The notes beneath the pieces are model-generated. The model worked only from the letters and a program-made list of their open reading frames with translations, was not told the DNA's origin and did not search any database. A DNA stretch of 64,000 nt from Blastocatellia bacterium (GTDB lineage Bacteria; Acidobacteriota; Blastocatellia; HR10; J050): assembly GCA_025054955.1 (NCBI GenBank), contig JANWZE010000062.1, positions 40,673-104,672 of the forward strand. Direction: 5' to 3'. The position numbers were made by a program, and so were the translations under genes. This document shows, one piece after another, positions 1 to 8,387 of the stretch. The first letter of the stretch is position 1; every line of letters begins with the position of its first letter.

Positions 1-444
1 ATGGATGATTACCCAACGACCTTTGCGCCTTTCAGCCACCATTGTCCAACGGCCCTGCGTCGTCCTCTTGACTCCATCATAGCCTTCCCGTTCAACATGG
101 AATTGTGCCGCCAGCCAGCCGGTACGGCCTGTTCCGCCCGCGCGAACATCACTGATTGTCATTTTGACCTTAGCCACATTTTTGACAAATGCATCAATTA
201 CTCGATCCACATCACTCCGCGTATACGACATCTCCCGTTCCCAGAAAAAAATGGTGTTCGGCTCGGTTGCATAATGACGTTTGATCGCCGCAGCATCGAG
301 ACGCTCATAGGCATCGAGGACCTGCCGGGCGAACACTTGCATGCTCTTACTAACCGACTCTCCACCAACAACCGACCACGGTGATAATCCCGTTACAAGA
401 AACACCAGGAAGGCAGAAACAAGATTGCCAATTCTTTTCTTCAT
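1..444 (-). CDS. Secreted SnoaL/NTF2-like protein (3' end outside window)
   Basis: Reading from ATG at 444, 148 codons stay open to the window edge, so the C-terminus is missing. The N-terminus (MKKRIGNLVSAFLVFLVTG) is a typical signal peptide. The rest has the feel of a SnoaL/DUF4440 (NTF2-fold) domain: an opening helix around VLDAYERLDAAAIKRHYA, then a strand-rich half ending GRWTMVAERRKGRWVIIH, where these domains usually end. A strong ribosome site (AGGAGG) lies about 8 nt upstream. The ATG overlaps the TGA of the preceding MFS gene (ATGA), so the two are probably translated together. It is similar in kind to the NTF2-like protein at 11648-12124. The function is unknown; NTF2-like proteins in catabolic clusters may be enzymes or ligand binders. 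Confidence 0.75.
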   Translation of the reverse strand, partial: MKKRIGNLVSAFLVFLVTGLSPWSVVGGESVSKSMQVFARQVLDAYERLDAAAIKRHYATEPNTIFFWEREMSYTRSDVDRVIDAFVKNVAKVKMTISDVRAGGTGRTGWLAAQFHVEREGYDGVKRTTQGRWTMVAERRKGRWVIIH

Positions 445-1829
445 CTGCGTTCTCCTCCTGATTGAACTCTCTCTTCAACAACAATCTCGACGCCCTGACT
501 CTCGCTGCGCTGTACGTGACATGTACGCAGCCGTCTGACGCTACTCGGCCTGGCTTGCCACATCATCCATGCCGCAACAGCGAAGGCAACAGCCGACATT
601 ATGAAACTGACCTGATAACTCTCCGTCAAATCTCGTAATAGCCCGCCAACACTAGACCCTATCGCCGCACCAACCAGCCCGACAAAGGTTAGACAGCCCA
701 CGATGGACCCGAATCTCGGCCCATGAAATATGTCTCCATAGGCCGCAATCATCACTGGCATGCTCAAACCATATCCCGTGCTAAACAAGAACACAGCCAC
801 AAAAAACAGCCATGCAGATGGGTCAGCCTGACTCATGCTCAACGTATACAATCCCACGAGAATCAATCCTACACTCATCGCCATCGTGCGTTCTCGCCCT
901 AGATAATCTGACACCATACCGCCGACAAATTTGGACCATCCCTTGTGTAATCCACTCGTGCCAAGAACCAGCGCAATGAGCAGGGAACGCCTTTGAAATT
1001 CAGGGCGTTCTTGCGTCAACACAAACAGTTGGGGTGAAACCAAAAAGAATCCCAACGCGAAGGCGAATGTTGTCAACGCCAATGCCCAGAACCGAAACGT
1101 TCTTGCAGCATGACGAAGTGTCCATTCGGTAGCAGCCCATTCCCGGTCAACAACAATCACCTGGCGGCCCACCGATTGCTGCTGGCTTGATTCTTGGCCA
1201 TAGGGCAAGAGACCAATGTCTGACGGCCTATGATACTGAAACAACATAATCAGGAGCGCTGGAATCAGTGCAATAACCGGTGCCAACACGAGGTAAGTGG
1301 CGCGCCAGCCAATTGTGAGAATCAACCACTGAGTCACCGGCGTGAGCCACAACTGTCCTAGCCCCGTGCCCGCCAGAACAATGCCAGTGGCCGTGCCACG
1401 ATGTTTCAAAAACCAGTTTGCAACGACGACAGTGTTGGGAACCGATTGTATCATCGCCATACCAACAGCGGCGACAATACCAAATGTGATGTACAACTGC
1501 CACAAGCGTTCTACTTGACTGGTCAAGATGAGCCCACTCCCAAGGATCAGCGCCCCAGCAGGCATGACTCGTCTGGTGCCGAAACGATCAAGTAGCCAGC
1601 CAACTGCTGGTGAAATGGCCCCATTCAAAAATTGATGTAGGCCAAAGACGCCTGAGATACCAGCATGACTCCATTGGAATTGCTGCTTGAATGCTTGATA
1701 GAAAAGTTGAAAAGTTGTCCCTACAGGTGAAACCAGACTCACCGTTGTAAAGGAAACGACCACAACGATCCAGCCATAATAGAATGTTCGTTTCAACAGC
1801 AATCTCTCATCGCGACCAGGTGTCACCAT
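441..1829 (-). CDS. MFS transporter, OFA/monocarboxylate-like
   Basis: About 462 residues with 12 predicted membrane segments. The first begins with a FYYGWIVV motif, which is typical of the oxalate/formate and monocarboxylate (OFA) branch of the major facilitator superfamily. A cytoplasmic loop with RFGTRRVM follows TM2, as expected of MFS loop 2-3, and the second half repeats this as DYLGRERTM. It probably moves a small organic anion across the inner membrane; the substrate cannot be read from the sequence. I chose ATG 1829, which overlaps the end of the upstream propeller gene by about 20 nt; the ribosome site there is weak, and GTG 1826 is an alternative. It ends in an ATGA overlap with the next gene. 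Confidence 0.85.
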   Translation of the reverse strand: MVTPGRDERLLLKRTFYYGWIVVVVSFTTVSLVSPVGTTFQLFYQAFKQQFQWSHAGISGVFGLHQFLNGAISPAVGWLLDRFGTRRVMPAGALILGSGLILTSQVERLWQLYITFGIVAAVGMAMIQSVPNTVVVANWFLKHRGTATGIVLAGTGLGQLWLTPVTQWLILTIGWRATYLVLAPVIALIPALLIMLFQYHRPSDIGLLPYGQESSQQQSVGRQVIVVDREWAATEWTLRHAARTFRFWALALTTFAFALGFFLVSPQLFVLTQERPEFQRRSLLIALVLGTSGLHKGWSKFVGGMVSDYLGRERTMAMSVGLILVGLYTLSMSQADPSAWLFFVAVFLFSTGYGLSMPVMIAAYGDIFHGPRFGSIVGCLTFVGLVGAAIGSSVGGLLRDLTESYQVSFIMSAVAFAVAAWMMWQARPSSVRRLRTCHVQRSESQGVEIVVEERVQSGGERR

Positions 1830-3705
1830 TATCCGTCGAATGGAACACACCGCCTGCCGTACCGGCAAACAGATCACCTGAAGGACTCACCACCAACTTA
1901 AAGACCGTCAAATTATCCAACCCCTTATTGATCGGCCACCACGTCTGGCCATTATCGCTGGAGCGATATACACCTGAATCGGTGCCGAGAAAGATGTGCC
2001 CTTTGGCATTGATCGCGATGTTGCCGATTTTGGCATTCCTCACGCCCGTATTCAACTCCACCCAGCTTTCACCATTGTCAACTGAACGAAATACCCGACA
2101 TCCGCGCGCGCCGGCAAAAATATGCCCACGAGCATTCACGGCCAATCCATAAACAGTGATCGCCGGCATACCACGATTGACCAACGTCCAGGTTCGGCCA
2201 TTGTTGGTCGAGCGGAAGACGCCACCGAACTTGCCTCCGTTCTCAAACTTTTCTGTTCCGGCGAACACATGGCCTCGCGCATTAACCAACAAGCTGTGAA
2301 CAGTCGGATGTGTCAGACCAACATTGATTGGTATCCACGATGCTCCATTATCGGTAGAGCGACATACGCCACCATCTTTGGTCCCGACAAACAGATGACC
2401 TAATGTATTTCTGGCGAATGTATACACAACAGAGCTGGACAGGCCTTGATTTGCTGGTTTCCATGTTTCGCCGCCATCGGTAGAACGAAGAACGCCTTCA
2501 TAAGTCCCCGCCAACACGACCTTTTTGTCGCTGATGAACAAGGAGAATACCATCGGGTTGGACAGCCCCATCTCAATCGGCGTCCACGTCTTGCCTTCAT
2601 CGTTTGAGCGCACCACGCCGCCGCCAGTGCCGGCAAACAAATGGCCGGCCGAATGGATGGCCAAGGCGTAGACTTGCGCAACCGTCAAACCGGTATGTAC
2701 AGACGCCCACAAATTGCCTTCATTGGTTGAGCGCCAGAGGCCTTCATAGCTTCCAGCTAGTAGCGAGCCGGCTGCCGTTGTGGTCAAGCAAAATACACGA
2801 GGCGTCGCCATACCTTGGTGTATCGGCGCCCATGTTTTTCCTTGATCGGTCGAGCGAAAGACACCGCTACCAGTGCCGGCATAGATGTGCCCCACCACAC
2901 TAACGGCCAGCGAGTAGATATATAAATCTGTCAAGCCTGCATTGACTGGCTCCCATTGCTCTCCCGTCTCACTCGAACGCCATACACCCAACTGATGCGT
3001 TCCGGCTAATACCCGTCCAGAGGGCGTCACCACCAACGCATAGACAGCTACCTTCGACAACCGGTCATCAACTGATGCCCATGTCCGGCCATTGTCGGTC
3101 GAGCGAAACACACCACCGCCAGCGAGCCGCGAAGTAAAATCCTTACACGTCCCAGCAAACAACTCGCCAGCGGCATTGACTTTAATCGAGAAGACAATTT
3201 TGTTTGTCAAACCTGTATTGACCGGCTGCCAGCTTAATCCACCATCGGCCGAGCGGAAAATGCCGCTTCCATGCGTCCCGGCAAACAAGTGGCCAGTCGC
3301 ATTGGCGGCGAGGCTGAACACTGCGACACGTTCTATCCCACCATGAGCTGGCATCCAACTGTCCCCATCGCTTGTCAATCGGTAGACACCATAGCCGTTC
3401 GTGCCCACATACAGATGTCCTGAAGGAGCCACTAGAAGCGCATGGACACTGAGCGTCGGTAAACCTGTATTGACCGGCTGCCACGTTATTCCGTCATCGG
3501 TTGAACGAATAACTCCGCTAGCATAAGTCCCGGCAAAAACGTGGCCAGCCGAATTGACTGTCAATGCAAAAAACTTTGGCGGCCCTGGCAACGGCCTGAC
3601 ATCCTGCCTAGCCAACCCTGTGGATGAAACATGAGGGCCAGCAGTCAACAGACAGATCATAGTTCCACCGAGCATGATAGAAAGAAACCGCAATGACTTG
3701 GTCAT
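1807..3705 (-). CDS. Secreted BNR/Asp-box beta-propeller protein
   Basis: About 632 residues. A signal peptide (MTKSLRFLSIMLGGTMICLL) is followed almost entirely by about 13-14 repeats of roughly 41-46 residues, each containing an Asp-box-like motif such as FRSTDNGRTW and a GHxFAGT strand. This is the sortilin/Ycf48-like BNR propeller architecture. No catalytic domain is visible, so a binding or scaffold role outside the cytoplasm is most likely. ATG 3705 is preferred over TTG 3708 because an AGGAGG site sits 7 nt upstream. The gene lies just downstream of the amidohydrolase at 3818 with a long hairpin between them, and it overlaps the start of the MFS gene. The high repeat identity may cause assembly or copy-number variation. 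Confidence 0.85.
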   Translation of the reverse strand: MTKSLRFLSIMLGGTMICLLTAGPHVSSTGLARQDVRPLPGPPKFFALTVNSAGHVFAGTYASGVIRSTDDGITWQPVNTGLPTLSVHALLVAPSGHLYVGTNGYGVYRLTSDGDSWMPAHGGIERVAVFSLAANATGHLFAGTHGSGIFRSADGGLSWQPVNTGLTNKIVFSIKVNAAGELFAGTCKDFTSRLAGGGVFRSTDNGRTWASVDDRLSKVAVYALVVTPSGRVLAGTHQLGVWRSSETGEQWEPVNAGLTDLYIYSLAVSVVGHIYAGTGSGVFRSTDQGKTWAPIHQGMATPRVFCLTTTAAGSLLAGSYEGLWRSTNEGNLWASVHTGLTVAQVYALAIHSAGHLFAGTGGGVVRSNDEGKTWTPIEMGLSNPMVFSLFISDKKVVLAGTYEGVLRSTDGGETWKPANQGLSSSVVYTFARNTLGHLFVGTKDGGVCRSTDNGASWIPINVGLTHPTVHSLLVNARGHVFAGTEKFENGGKFGGVFRSTNNGRTWTLVNRGMPAITVYGLAVNARGHIFAGARGCRVFRSVDNGESWVELNTGVRNAKIGNIAINAKGHIFLGTDSGVYRSSDNGQTWWPINKGLDNLTVFKLVVSPSGDLFAGTAGGVFHSTDNGDTWSR

Positions 3706-3721
3706 CAACGAGCCTCCTCCG

Positions 3722-3758
3722 AGGATGGATCACAGGCGTCCCGCCTATGATCCATCCT
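3722..3758. other. Long intergenic hairpin between amidohydrolase and propeller gene
   Basis: Arms AGGATGGATCACAGGCG (3722-3738) and CGCCTATGATCCATCCT (3742-3758) pair over 17 positions with one mismatch and a 3-nt loop. There is no T-run on either side, so it is not a classic intrinsic terminator. It ends just before the ribosome site of the propeller gene and could be an mRNA processing, stability or attenuation element. Confidence 0.6.
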
Positions 3759-3817
3759 GATCGTTTCTGGGCGTCGCCACCGACGACATGAACAACGCCT
3801 CGCTCGAATACACTGGC

Positions 3818-4903
3818 TCAGTTTACTGAGGCGCTCAACCCAAGGAACCGAGCCCCGTTGCTCAGGATTTTCGTCTTCGACTCCTCCGTCAAATCGCTTC
3901 GCTCACGTACCCACCGGACAGCATTGGGAAATTTGCTATCTGTGTGTGGATAATCCGAACCGAACAAAATGAAATCATCACCAATGGCCTGAACAACCGC
4001 CGGCAACATGCGTTCGTCAGGCTCAGTCGAGACGAAGCAACTGCCGCTTTGGAAATACTCAATCGGCTCCCGCTTCATTAACGGTACCTCAGCAGCGCGT
4101 CGTTCATAATGTTCGTGCATACGATCAAGCCAATATGGCACCCAACTGCATCCGGCTTCCAGGAATGCAAACCGGAGTTTCGGAAACAGTTCGATCACAC
4201 CACCGCAGATGATGCAAGCCAACGCGATCATCTGCTCGAATGGATGCCCAACCAAGTGCGACATGAAGTGGGTGTCAAACCGCTCCGTGCCAGCCGCATT
4301 CAAATACGCGCCATTTCCCCAATGGATGCCGATTGGAATGTTGAGCTTTTGAGCCTCTTCGTAAATCGGATAAAAATCTGGGTGATCGAGATTCTTCCCA
4401 TTGACGTTTGGCGGCATCGCAATACCAACATGCCCCAGTTCCTGGATGGCCCTCCGCACCTCCTGAACCGACGCTGGAATATCTTGCAATGGTAGCGCTG
4501 CCATCGCCTTGAGCCGTTGCCGATTCACGCTGCAAAAGTCAGCGTAATAGTCATTGCAAGCGCGGCTCATGGCCACAGCAAAATCCTTGTCCGGCAGCGC
4601 GCTCAAACCCAACCCCATACTGCCAAAGATGACCTGAACATGAATCCCTTCCAGATCCAGGTCGCCAATCCGCGCAAGCGGGTCTTGCGCGCCAGGTTGA
4701 ACGCCTCCCATCTTCGGTCCTTCGACTTTTTTGTGTGCCTGTTTCAATCGCGGCTCAGGGTACAGCCGCCCTTCCATGATGATCCGCGTCAACCCGTAGG
4801 TGTCCTTGACGATGATCGGCCGGCGTGAGCGATAAGGTTCTTCGAGGAACTTCTCGAACACTTCCACTGGCTCGTTAATGTGGGTATCGCTATCAACTAT
4901 CAT
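3818..4903 (-). CDS. Amidohydrolase_2 (ACMSD-like) metal-dependent hydrolase/decarboxylase
   Basis: 361 residues, cytosolic (no signal peptide). The fold is the amidohydrolase_2 TIM barrel (PF04909). The N-terminal motif is VDSDTHINEP (D6, H8). A mid-protein IHWG motif carries H194, FLEAG carries E249, and the C-terminal FGSDYPH motif carries D317 and H320. These are the usual metal and catalytic positions, so it looks active. Members of the family include non-oxidative decarboxylases of aromatic acids (ACMSD, LigW, gamma-resorcylate decarboxylase) and some hydrolases, so an aromatic acid substrate is plausible but not proven. ATG 4903 has an AAGGAGGA ribosome site about 8 nt upstream. It sits 28 nt after a second, unrelated amidohydrolase in the same direction. 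Confidence 0.88.
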   Translation of the reverse strand: MIVDSDTHINEPVEVFEKFLEEPYRSRRPIIVKDTYGLTRIIMEGRLYPEPRLKQAHKKVEGPKMGGVQPGAQDPLARIGDLDLEGIHVQVIFGSMGLGLSALPDKDFAVAMSRACNDYYADFCSVNRQRLKAMAALPLQDIPASVQEVRRAIQELGHVGIAMPPNVNGKNLDHPDFYPIYEEAQKLNIPIGIHWGNGAYLNAAGTERFDTHFMSHLVGHPFEQMIALACIICGGVIELFPKLRFAFLEAGCSWVPYWLDRMHEHYERRAAEVPLMKREPIEYFQSGSCFVSTEPDERMLPAVVQAIGDDFILFGSDYPHTDSKFPNAVRWVRERSDLTEESKTKILSNGARFLGLSASVN

Positions 4904-4931
4904 GATCTCTTTTCCTCCTTTTCAAGTTGCT

Positions 4932-6407
4932 TCAATTGCTTTCGGCGAGTAGACGTTCCAGATAAAGCGGCCGGACCAGCTGCGGCCGTGACGGCGGCAA
5001 CGCATAGTCGGGCTGGAAACGAATTTCTATTAGCTGTCCACCCTGAAACACCTTCTCGATCTCTCGTAAATGTCTTATGTTATCGAGCGGATTGGCTCTG
5101 ACGACGAGCATATCGGCAATTTGACCGGGCTCAATCGAGCCGAGGTCACGACGGTTCAAAAACCGTGCGGCAGAATGAGTGGCCGCCCGCAACGCGTGGT
5201 ATGGTTCCAATCCGGCGGCCACCAGACTTTCAAGTTCTCGGTGGAGCGTGATGCCCGGCACGCCATTGAGGTTGTCTGAGCCGGCTAGCACCAAGCCACC
5301 GGCCCGGTGGAATTCCCGCACGAAACGCTCCAGCCGCCGGTAGCCTTTCCGCATCATATCCATCTCCGCGCCGCGAAATGCTTCAAGGATTTTCTGCTCA
5401 ACAGGCGCCTCAATCCAATGCCGCCGCACCGACTCAGGGACATACGCGAGCGATGGATCGCGGGCATATTTGCTGTCTTCCTGACGCGCGAGCTCGGTAT
5501 CCAACAAAATACGCCGGCGCACAGCCAGCGTGGGGATGAGCGCTACACGCTTTTCAACAAGCTTTTTGATGAGCGCCGTTTCCTTGGCCTTATCCATCTG
5601 TGAAAAACCGCGCAGATCTTCGAGGAAAACGGCCAAGCCCTTGGCATCTGTCTTGACCTGTCCAGGCATTTTGGACGCCGCTCGCGCCACGCCGGTCGCG
5701 TGTTCAAGGCCGTCTAAACCGGATTGCGCGGCTTCCATCGCATCCGTTTTGCCAAGATGGCCCGTCACGGGAAGGTCGAGCGCATGAGCGGCCTTCGTTA
5801 TCTCAGCTAGTTGGTCAGGCGTCACTTTGTGCCGGACCTTGATCGCCGTCACGCCCAACTGATGAAGCAATCGGACCGCCCGCTCAATATCCGATGAATT
5901 GGCTATGCCGATATGATGATCACCTTCAGGCGGCGAGGCATCTAGATTGTTGCCGACAAAGAAAAGACGCGGCCCGCGCAACTGACCCGCGACCTGCATT
6001 CGACTCAATGCGGAAATCCACTCGACAGGATTACCGAGATCTTTCACGCTGGTGATGCCGTGCGCCAAAAACAACTCGCCCTGCCACTCCCGATAATGCG
6101 TGTGCATGTCAATGAGTCCGGGCACGACATACATGCCGGCGGCTTCCACCACTTGCGCATCACGCGGCCATTTCACTTTTCCTGCGCGACCGACCGTTTT
6201 GATCCTGTCCCCCTCAATGACGACTACGCCGCCTCGAATAGGAGCTCGCCCCGTGCCATCAATCACCGTCGCGCCCGTGATGACTGTGACCTGAGGTCCG
6301 GTCGCAGCCGTCGTGAGCGTCAACACCAGCAGCGTGACGAAACACGCACACAGAGCGGCAGAGGCCATCGCTTTCTGCCGATTCATTCCTTCGCGGTTAT
6401 GGTGCAT
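4932..6407 (-). CDS. Exported amidohydrolase_1 (imidazolonepropionase-like)
   Basis: 491 residues. A hydrophobic segment at about 13-35 is a signal peptide or anchor. The composite domain VITGATVIDGTG is followed by the TIM barrel of the PF01979 amidohydrolases. Ligand residues are in place: HTH-type motif DMHTH (H102, H104), K190, H217 in TGHLG, H236 in LEHATG, and D378 in LAGSDN. It should therefore be a competent binuclear or mononuclear metal hydrolase acting in the periplasm. ATG 6386 is a possible later start, but the site upstream of it is poorly spaced. A close paralogue lies at 9765-11225 and shares the tail PDYA(L/M)P..RPQL.RP. The spacing to the upstream gene is 8 nt, so it belongs to the same operon. 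Confidence 0.88.
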   Translation of the reverse strand: MHHNREGMNRQKAMASAALCACFVTLLVLTLTTAATGPQVTVITGATVIDGTGRAPIRGGVVVIEGDRIKTVGRAGKVKWPRDAQVVEAAGMYVVPGLIDMHTHYREWQGELFLAHGITSVKDLGNPVEWISALSRMQVAGQLRGPRLFFVGNNLDASPPEGDHHIGIANSSDIERAVRLLHQLGVTAIKVRHKVTPDQLAEITKAAHALDLPVTGHLGKTDAMEAAQSGLDGLEHATGVARAASKMPGQVKTDAKGLAVFLEDLRGFSQMDKAKETALIKKLVEKRVALIPTLAVRRRILLDTELARQEDSKYARDPSLAYVPESVRRHWIEAPVEQKILEAFRGAEMDMMRKGYRRLERFVREFHRAGGLVLAGSDNLNGVPGITLHRELESLVAAGLEPYHALRAATHSAARFLNRRDLGSIEPGQIADMLVVRANPLDNIRHLREIEKVFQGGQLIEIRFQPDYALPPSRPQLVRPLYLERLLAESN

Positions 6408-6415
6408 CGGTGTGG

Positions 6416-6871
6416 CTATTCCCTAGCTCCGGACGTGCTGGCAAATTCGTAGAGCACATCGCTTTTGACGATTTCCATCAACGCTTCGGCTTCCCGTTGA
6501 ATATCCCGCCCCGGAAATTTCTCTTCGCAGATTTTCAACAACTCTGGAATGAGGTTGTCAAACGTCGCGAAGCCTTTCGCCTTCACGATGAGGATGTGCG
6601 AATATCCGACATTTGTCCCGAAATAAACCGGATGCTCGTAAGCTGTCCAGCTTTCAATCACACCGGCTTTGACTGCCTCCTCCCACATCGGTTTAAAAAC
6701 CTGGATGGCAAACTTTCGATACTCGCGATCCCTGCCCGGTTTGGCCTGAACGAACGCGATGTGGTACAGGGGGCGGCTCTTCTCCTCAAAACCGACGCCT
6801 CGCTGAGCCTGAGATGGAATGAGTCCGCCGAAAATCAAGATGGTCACAAACGTTCCGAGTAGCTGTCTCAT
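6416..6871 (-). CDS. Small exported protein of unknown function
   Basis: 151 residues from ATG 6871, which has a very strong GGAGGAGG site that overlaps the stop codon of the upstream gene. The N-terminus MRQLLGTFVTILIFGGLIPSQAQ is a signal peptide. The mature part (LYHIAFVQAKPGRDREYRKF, then an alternating strand/helix pattern) resembles dimeric alpha/beta-barrel proteins such as NIPSNAP or Dabb, but I do not recognise a named family. It lies between the double hydrolase and the exported amidohydrolase, so it may help the same pathway. A Dabb-type protein stands in the matching place next to the paralogous amidohydrolase (11232-11627). Confidence 0.8.
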   Translation of the reverse strand: MRQLLGTFVTILIFGGLIPSQAQRGVGFEEKSRPLYHIAFVQAKPGRDREYRKFAIQVFKPMWEEAVKAGVIESWTAYEHPVYFGTNVGYSHILIVKAKGFATFDNLIPELLKICEEKFPGRDIQREAEALMEIVKSDVLYEFASTSGARE

Positions 6872-6884
6872 GTCGCTCCTCCTC

Positions 6885-8375
6885 CTAGAATTTCGTTTCA
6901 TTCAATCGCTCTTTGAACCACTGTACAAGCGTGGAGCCGAGCGTCACGTCAACCTCAAACAACGAGTAGCCTAACATGCCACCCGGATAGACGAGGATTT
7001 TGTTTCGACCGTTTCGGGCAACGAACTCCACAAATGCTTTCGACGACGCGCCGAACGCATCGCCGGTGACGAGTAGGACAGGTTGCTTAATGGCCGCTGC
7101 GATTTCGCAGTCACCAGCCAACTCATGCGGCTTCACCACCGGCGTGAGCATGGCGATGGCTTTCACCTGCGGAATCTCTCGAGCTGCGCTCAAAGCGAGC
7201 TTGGCGCCGAATGCTGTACCGAGAATGCCGATGCGTTCCCGATCAATGCCTGGCTGGGAAAGCAAAAATTTATATCCCTCCAGAACGTCGTTCAATGCCT
7301 CAGACATGGTCTCGACGGACATATCCAACAAAGTTCCACGATTCGTACTCTGACCGATGCCACGCCAGTCCAAATTCAGCACAGCTATACCCTGTTTGAC
7401 AAATGCGCGTTCAAGGTTGTAGTAGCTCATGCGGTCGGAAAGCGCTGTCGGCAACAGGATGACACCAGGGACAAGTTGATCGGTACTAGTTCGATCCGGT
7501 AATCCCAGATGAGCATAAAGAATCCAACCATCCTGCGTCTGAAGCATGACCTCGCCAATCGGCTCAGGGCGCCGCAGTGCATTGACAAGCCAGGCCCCGG
7601 CCCTAAAATCAATCGCTTGTTCGAGCGGTTGATTGGGATATTTGTTGCGCCACAGACTGCCCATCGCCAGACCGACGCCGAGTCCATCCTGAACCCAGAT
7701 TTCGCTTGTCGAGGACGCCATCAGACGGTGCGCTCCGAGCAAACTGTCGAGGCTCGGCTTGTCTTCGCGACTAACGATGAACAACACGGATTTGTCCGAG
7801 TAAGCAGTCATAAGGGCTAATGCTTGTTCACTGAGACGGCCTGAAATGATGACAAAGGCTTTCACGCGCGCATCTCCAGCCGCTTCAATGATAGCTGGAT
7901 CAGCGCTGAATCCTTCAGCCGCCACACCGATCTGCATCGCATTGACCTCCGGCTGTGCGGCTAGAAAATCAATGGCGGCTCTTACATCCAACCTCACCCG
8001 TTCGCGCTGCGCCGGCGAGAAAGCAGCAAAGGGAATTTGCCTCTTACTTTTCCCGCACCCGCGCCAATCAATTCGCAGCGTAACGAGTGACTCTTGAACC
8101 TTCACCCAACCAGGATATACAGCCCAAACAATCTGCGTGTGCGTAGCACCGTGTAATAACAAGGCCGCCGGCCGCTTTTCTTCATGCCGCAAATTAACCG
8201 GGATCGTCAGCGTACCATAGATCGTCCAATCGTCTTCGGTCTTGAATGAGATTTCTTTCTGTATAGCCTGAGGCGCTTGAATTATTTCTATAGACGAGTT
8301 CTGCGCAGACACCGGAGGTCCACCAGCAGTTGCGAGCCATACAAACATGAGGAAGGAGTAATAACTAAGCCCCAT
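6885..8375 (-). CDS. Exported tandem alpha/beta-hydrolase, both nucleophile serines missing
   Basis: 496 residues with a signal peptide (about 1-24, ending PPVSAQ). Two alpha/beta-hydrolase domains follow each other, roughly 40-265 and 275-490. Each begins with a TxDGW/TEDDW strand and has an oxyanion-type segment (LLLHGA; ILLPTA) and a DWRGxG motif. At the nucleophile elbow, the first half reads IGVAAEGFS (G155 where Ser is expected) and the second reads ILGTAFG (A388). Neither has the GxSxG serine, so hydrolysis by the usual mechanism is unlikely and a binding role is possible. The start ATG 8375 has a GGTGGA site. It lies 12 nt after the MFS gene in the same operon. Confidence 0.85.
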   Translation of the reverse strand: MGLSYYSFLMFVWLATAGGPPVSAQNSSIEIIQAPQAIQKEISFKTEDDWTIYGTLTIPVNLRHEEKRPAALLLHGATHTQIVWAVYPGWVKVQESLVTLRIDWRGCGKSKRQIPFAAFSPAQRERVRLDVRAAIDFLAAQPEVNAMQIGVAAEGFSADPAIIEAAGDARVKAFVIISGRLSEQALALMTAYSDKSVLFIVSREDKPSLDSLLGAHRLMASSTSEIWVQDGLGVGLAMGSLWRNKYPNQPLEQAIDFRAGAWLVNALRRPEPIGEVMLQTQDGWILYAHLGLPDRTSTDQLVPGVILLPTALSDRMSYYNLERAFVKQGIAVLNLDWRGIGQSTNRGTLLDMSVETMSEALNDVLEGYKFLLSQPGIDRERIGILGTAFGAKLALSAAREIPQVKAIAMLTPVVKPHELAGDCEIAAAIKQPVLLVTGDAFGASSKAFVEFVARNGRNKILVYPGGMLGYSLFEVDVTLGSTLVQWFKERLNETKF

Positions 8376-8387
8376 ATATCCACCATA

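Noticed and set aside
1..384. Plus-strand open frame at the left edge
   Set aside because: It lies opposite a minus-strand frame with signal peptide, ribosome site and an NTF2-like pattern; the plus frame has no family likeness.
1807..3705. CRISPR-like periodicity in the 1.8-3.7 kb region
   Set aside because: The period (about 125-140 nt) is caused by coding BNR repeats of a beta-propeller; there are no identical short repeats with unique spacers.
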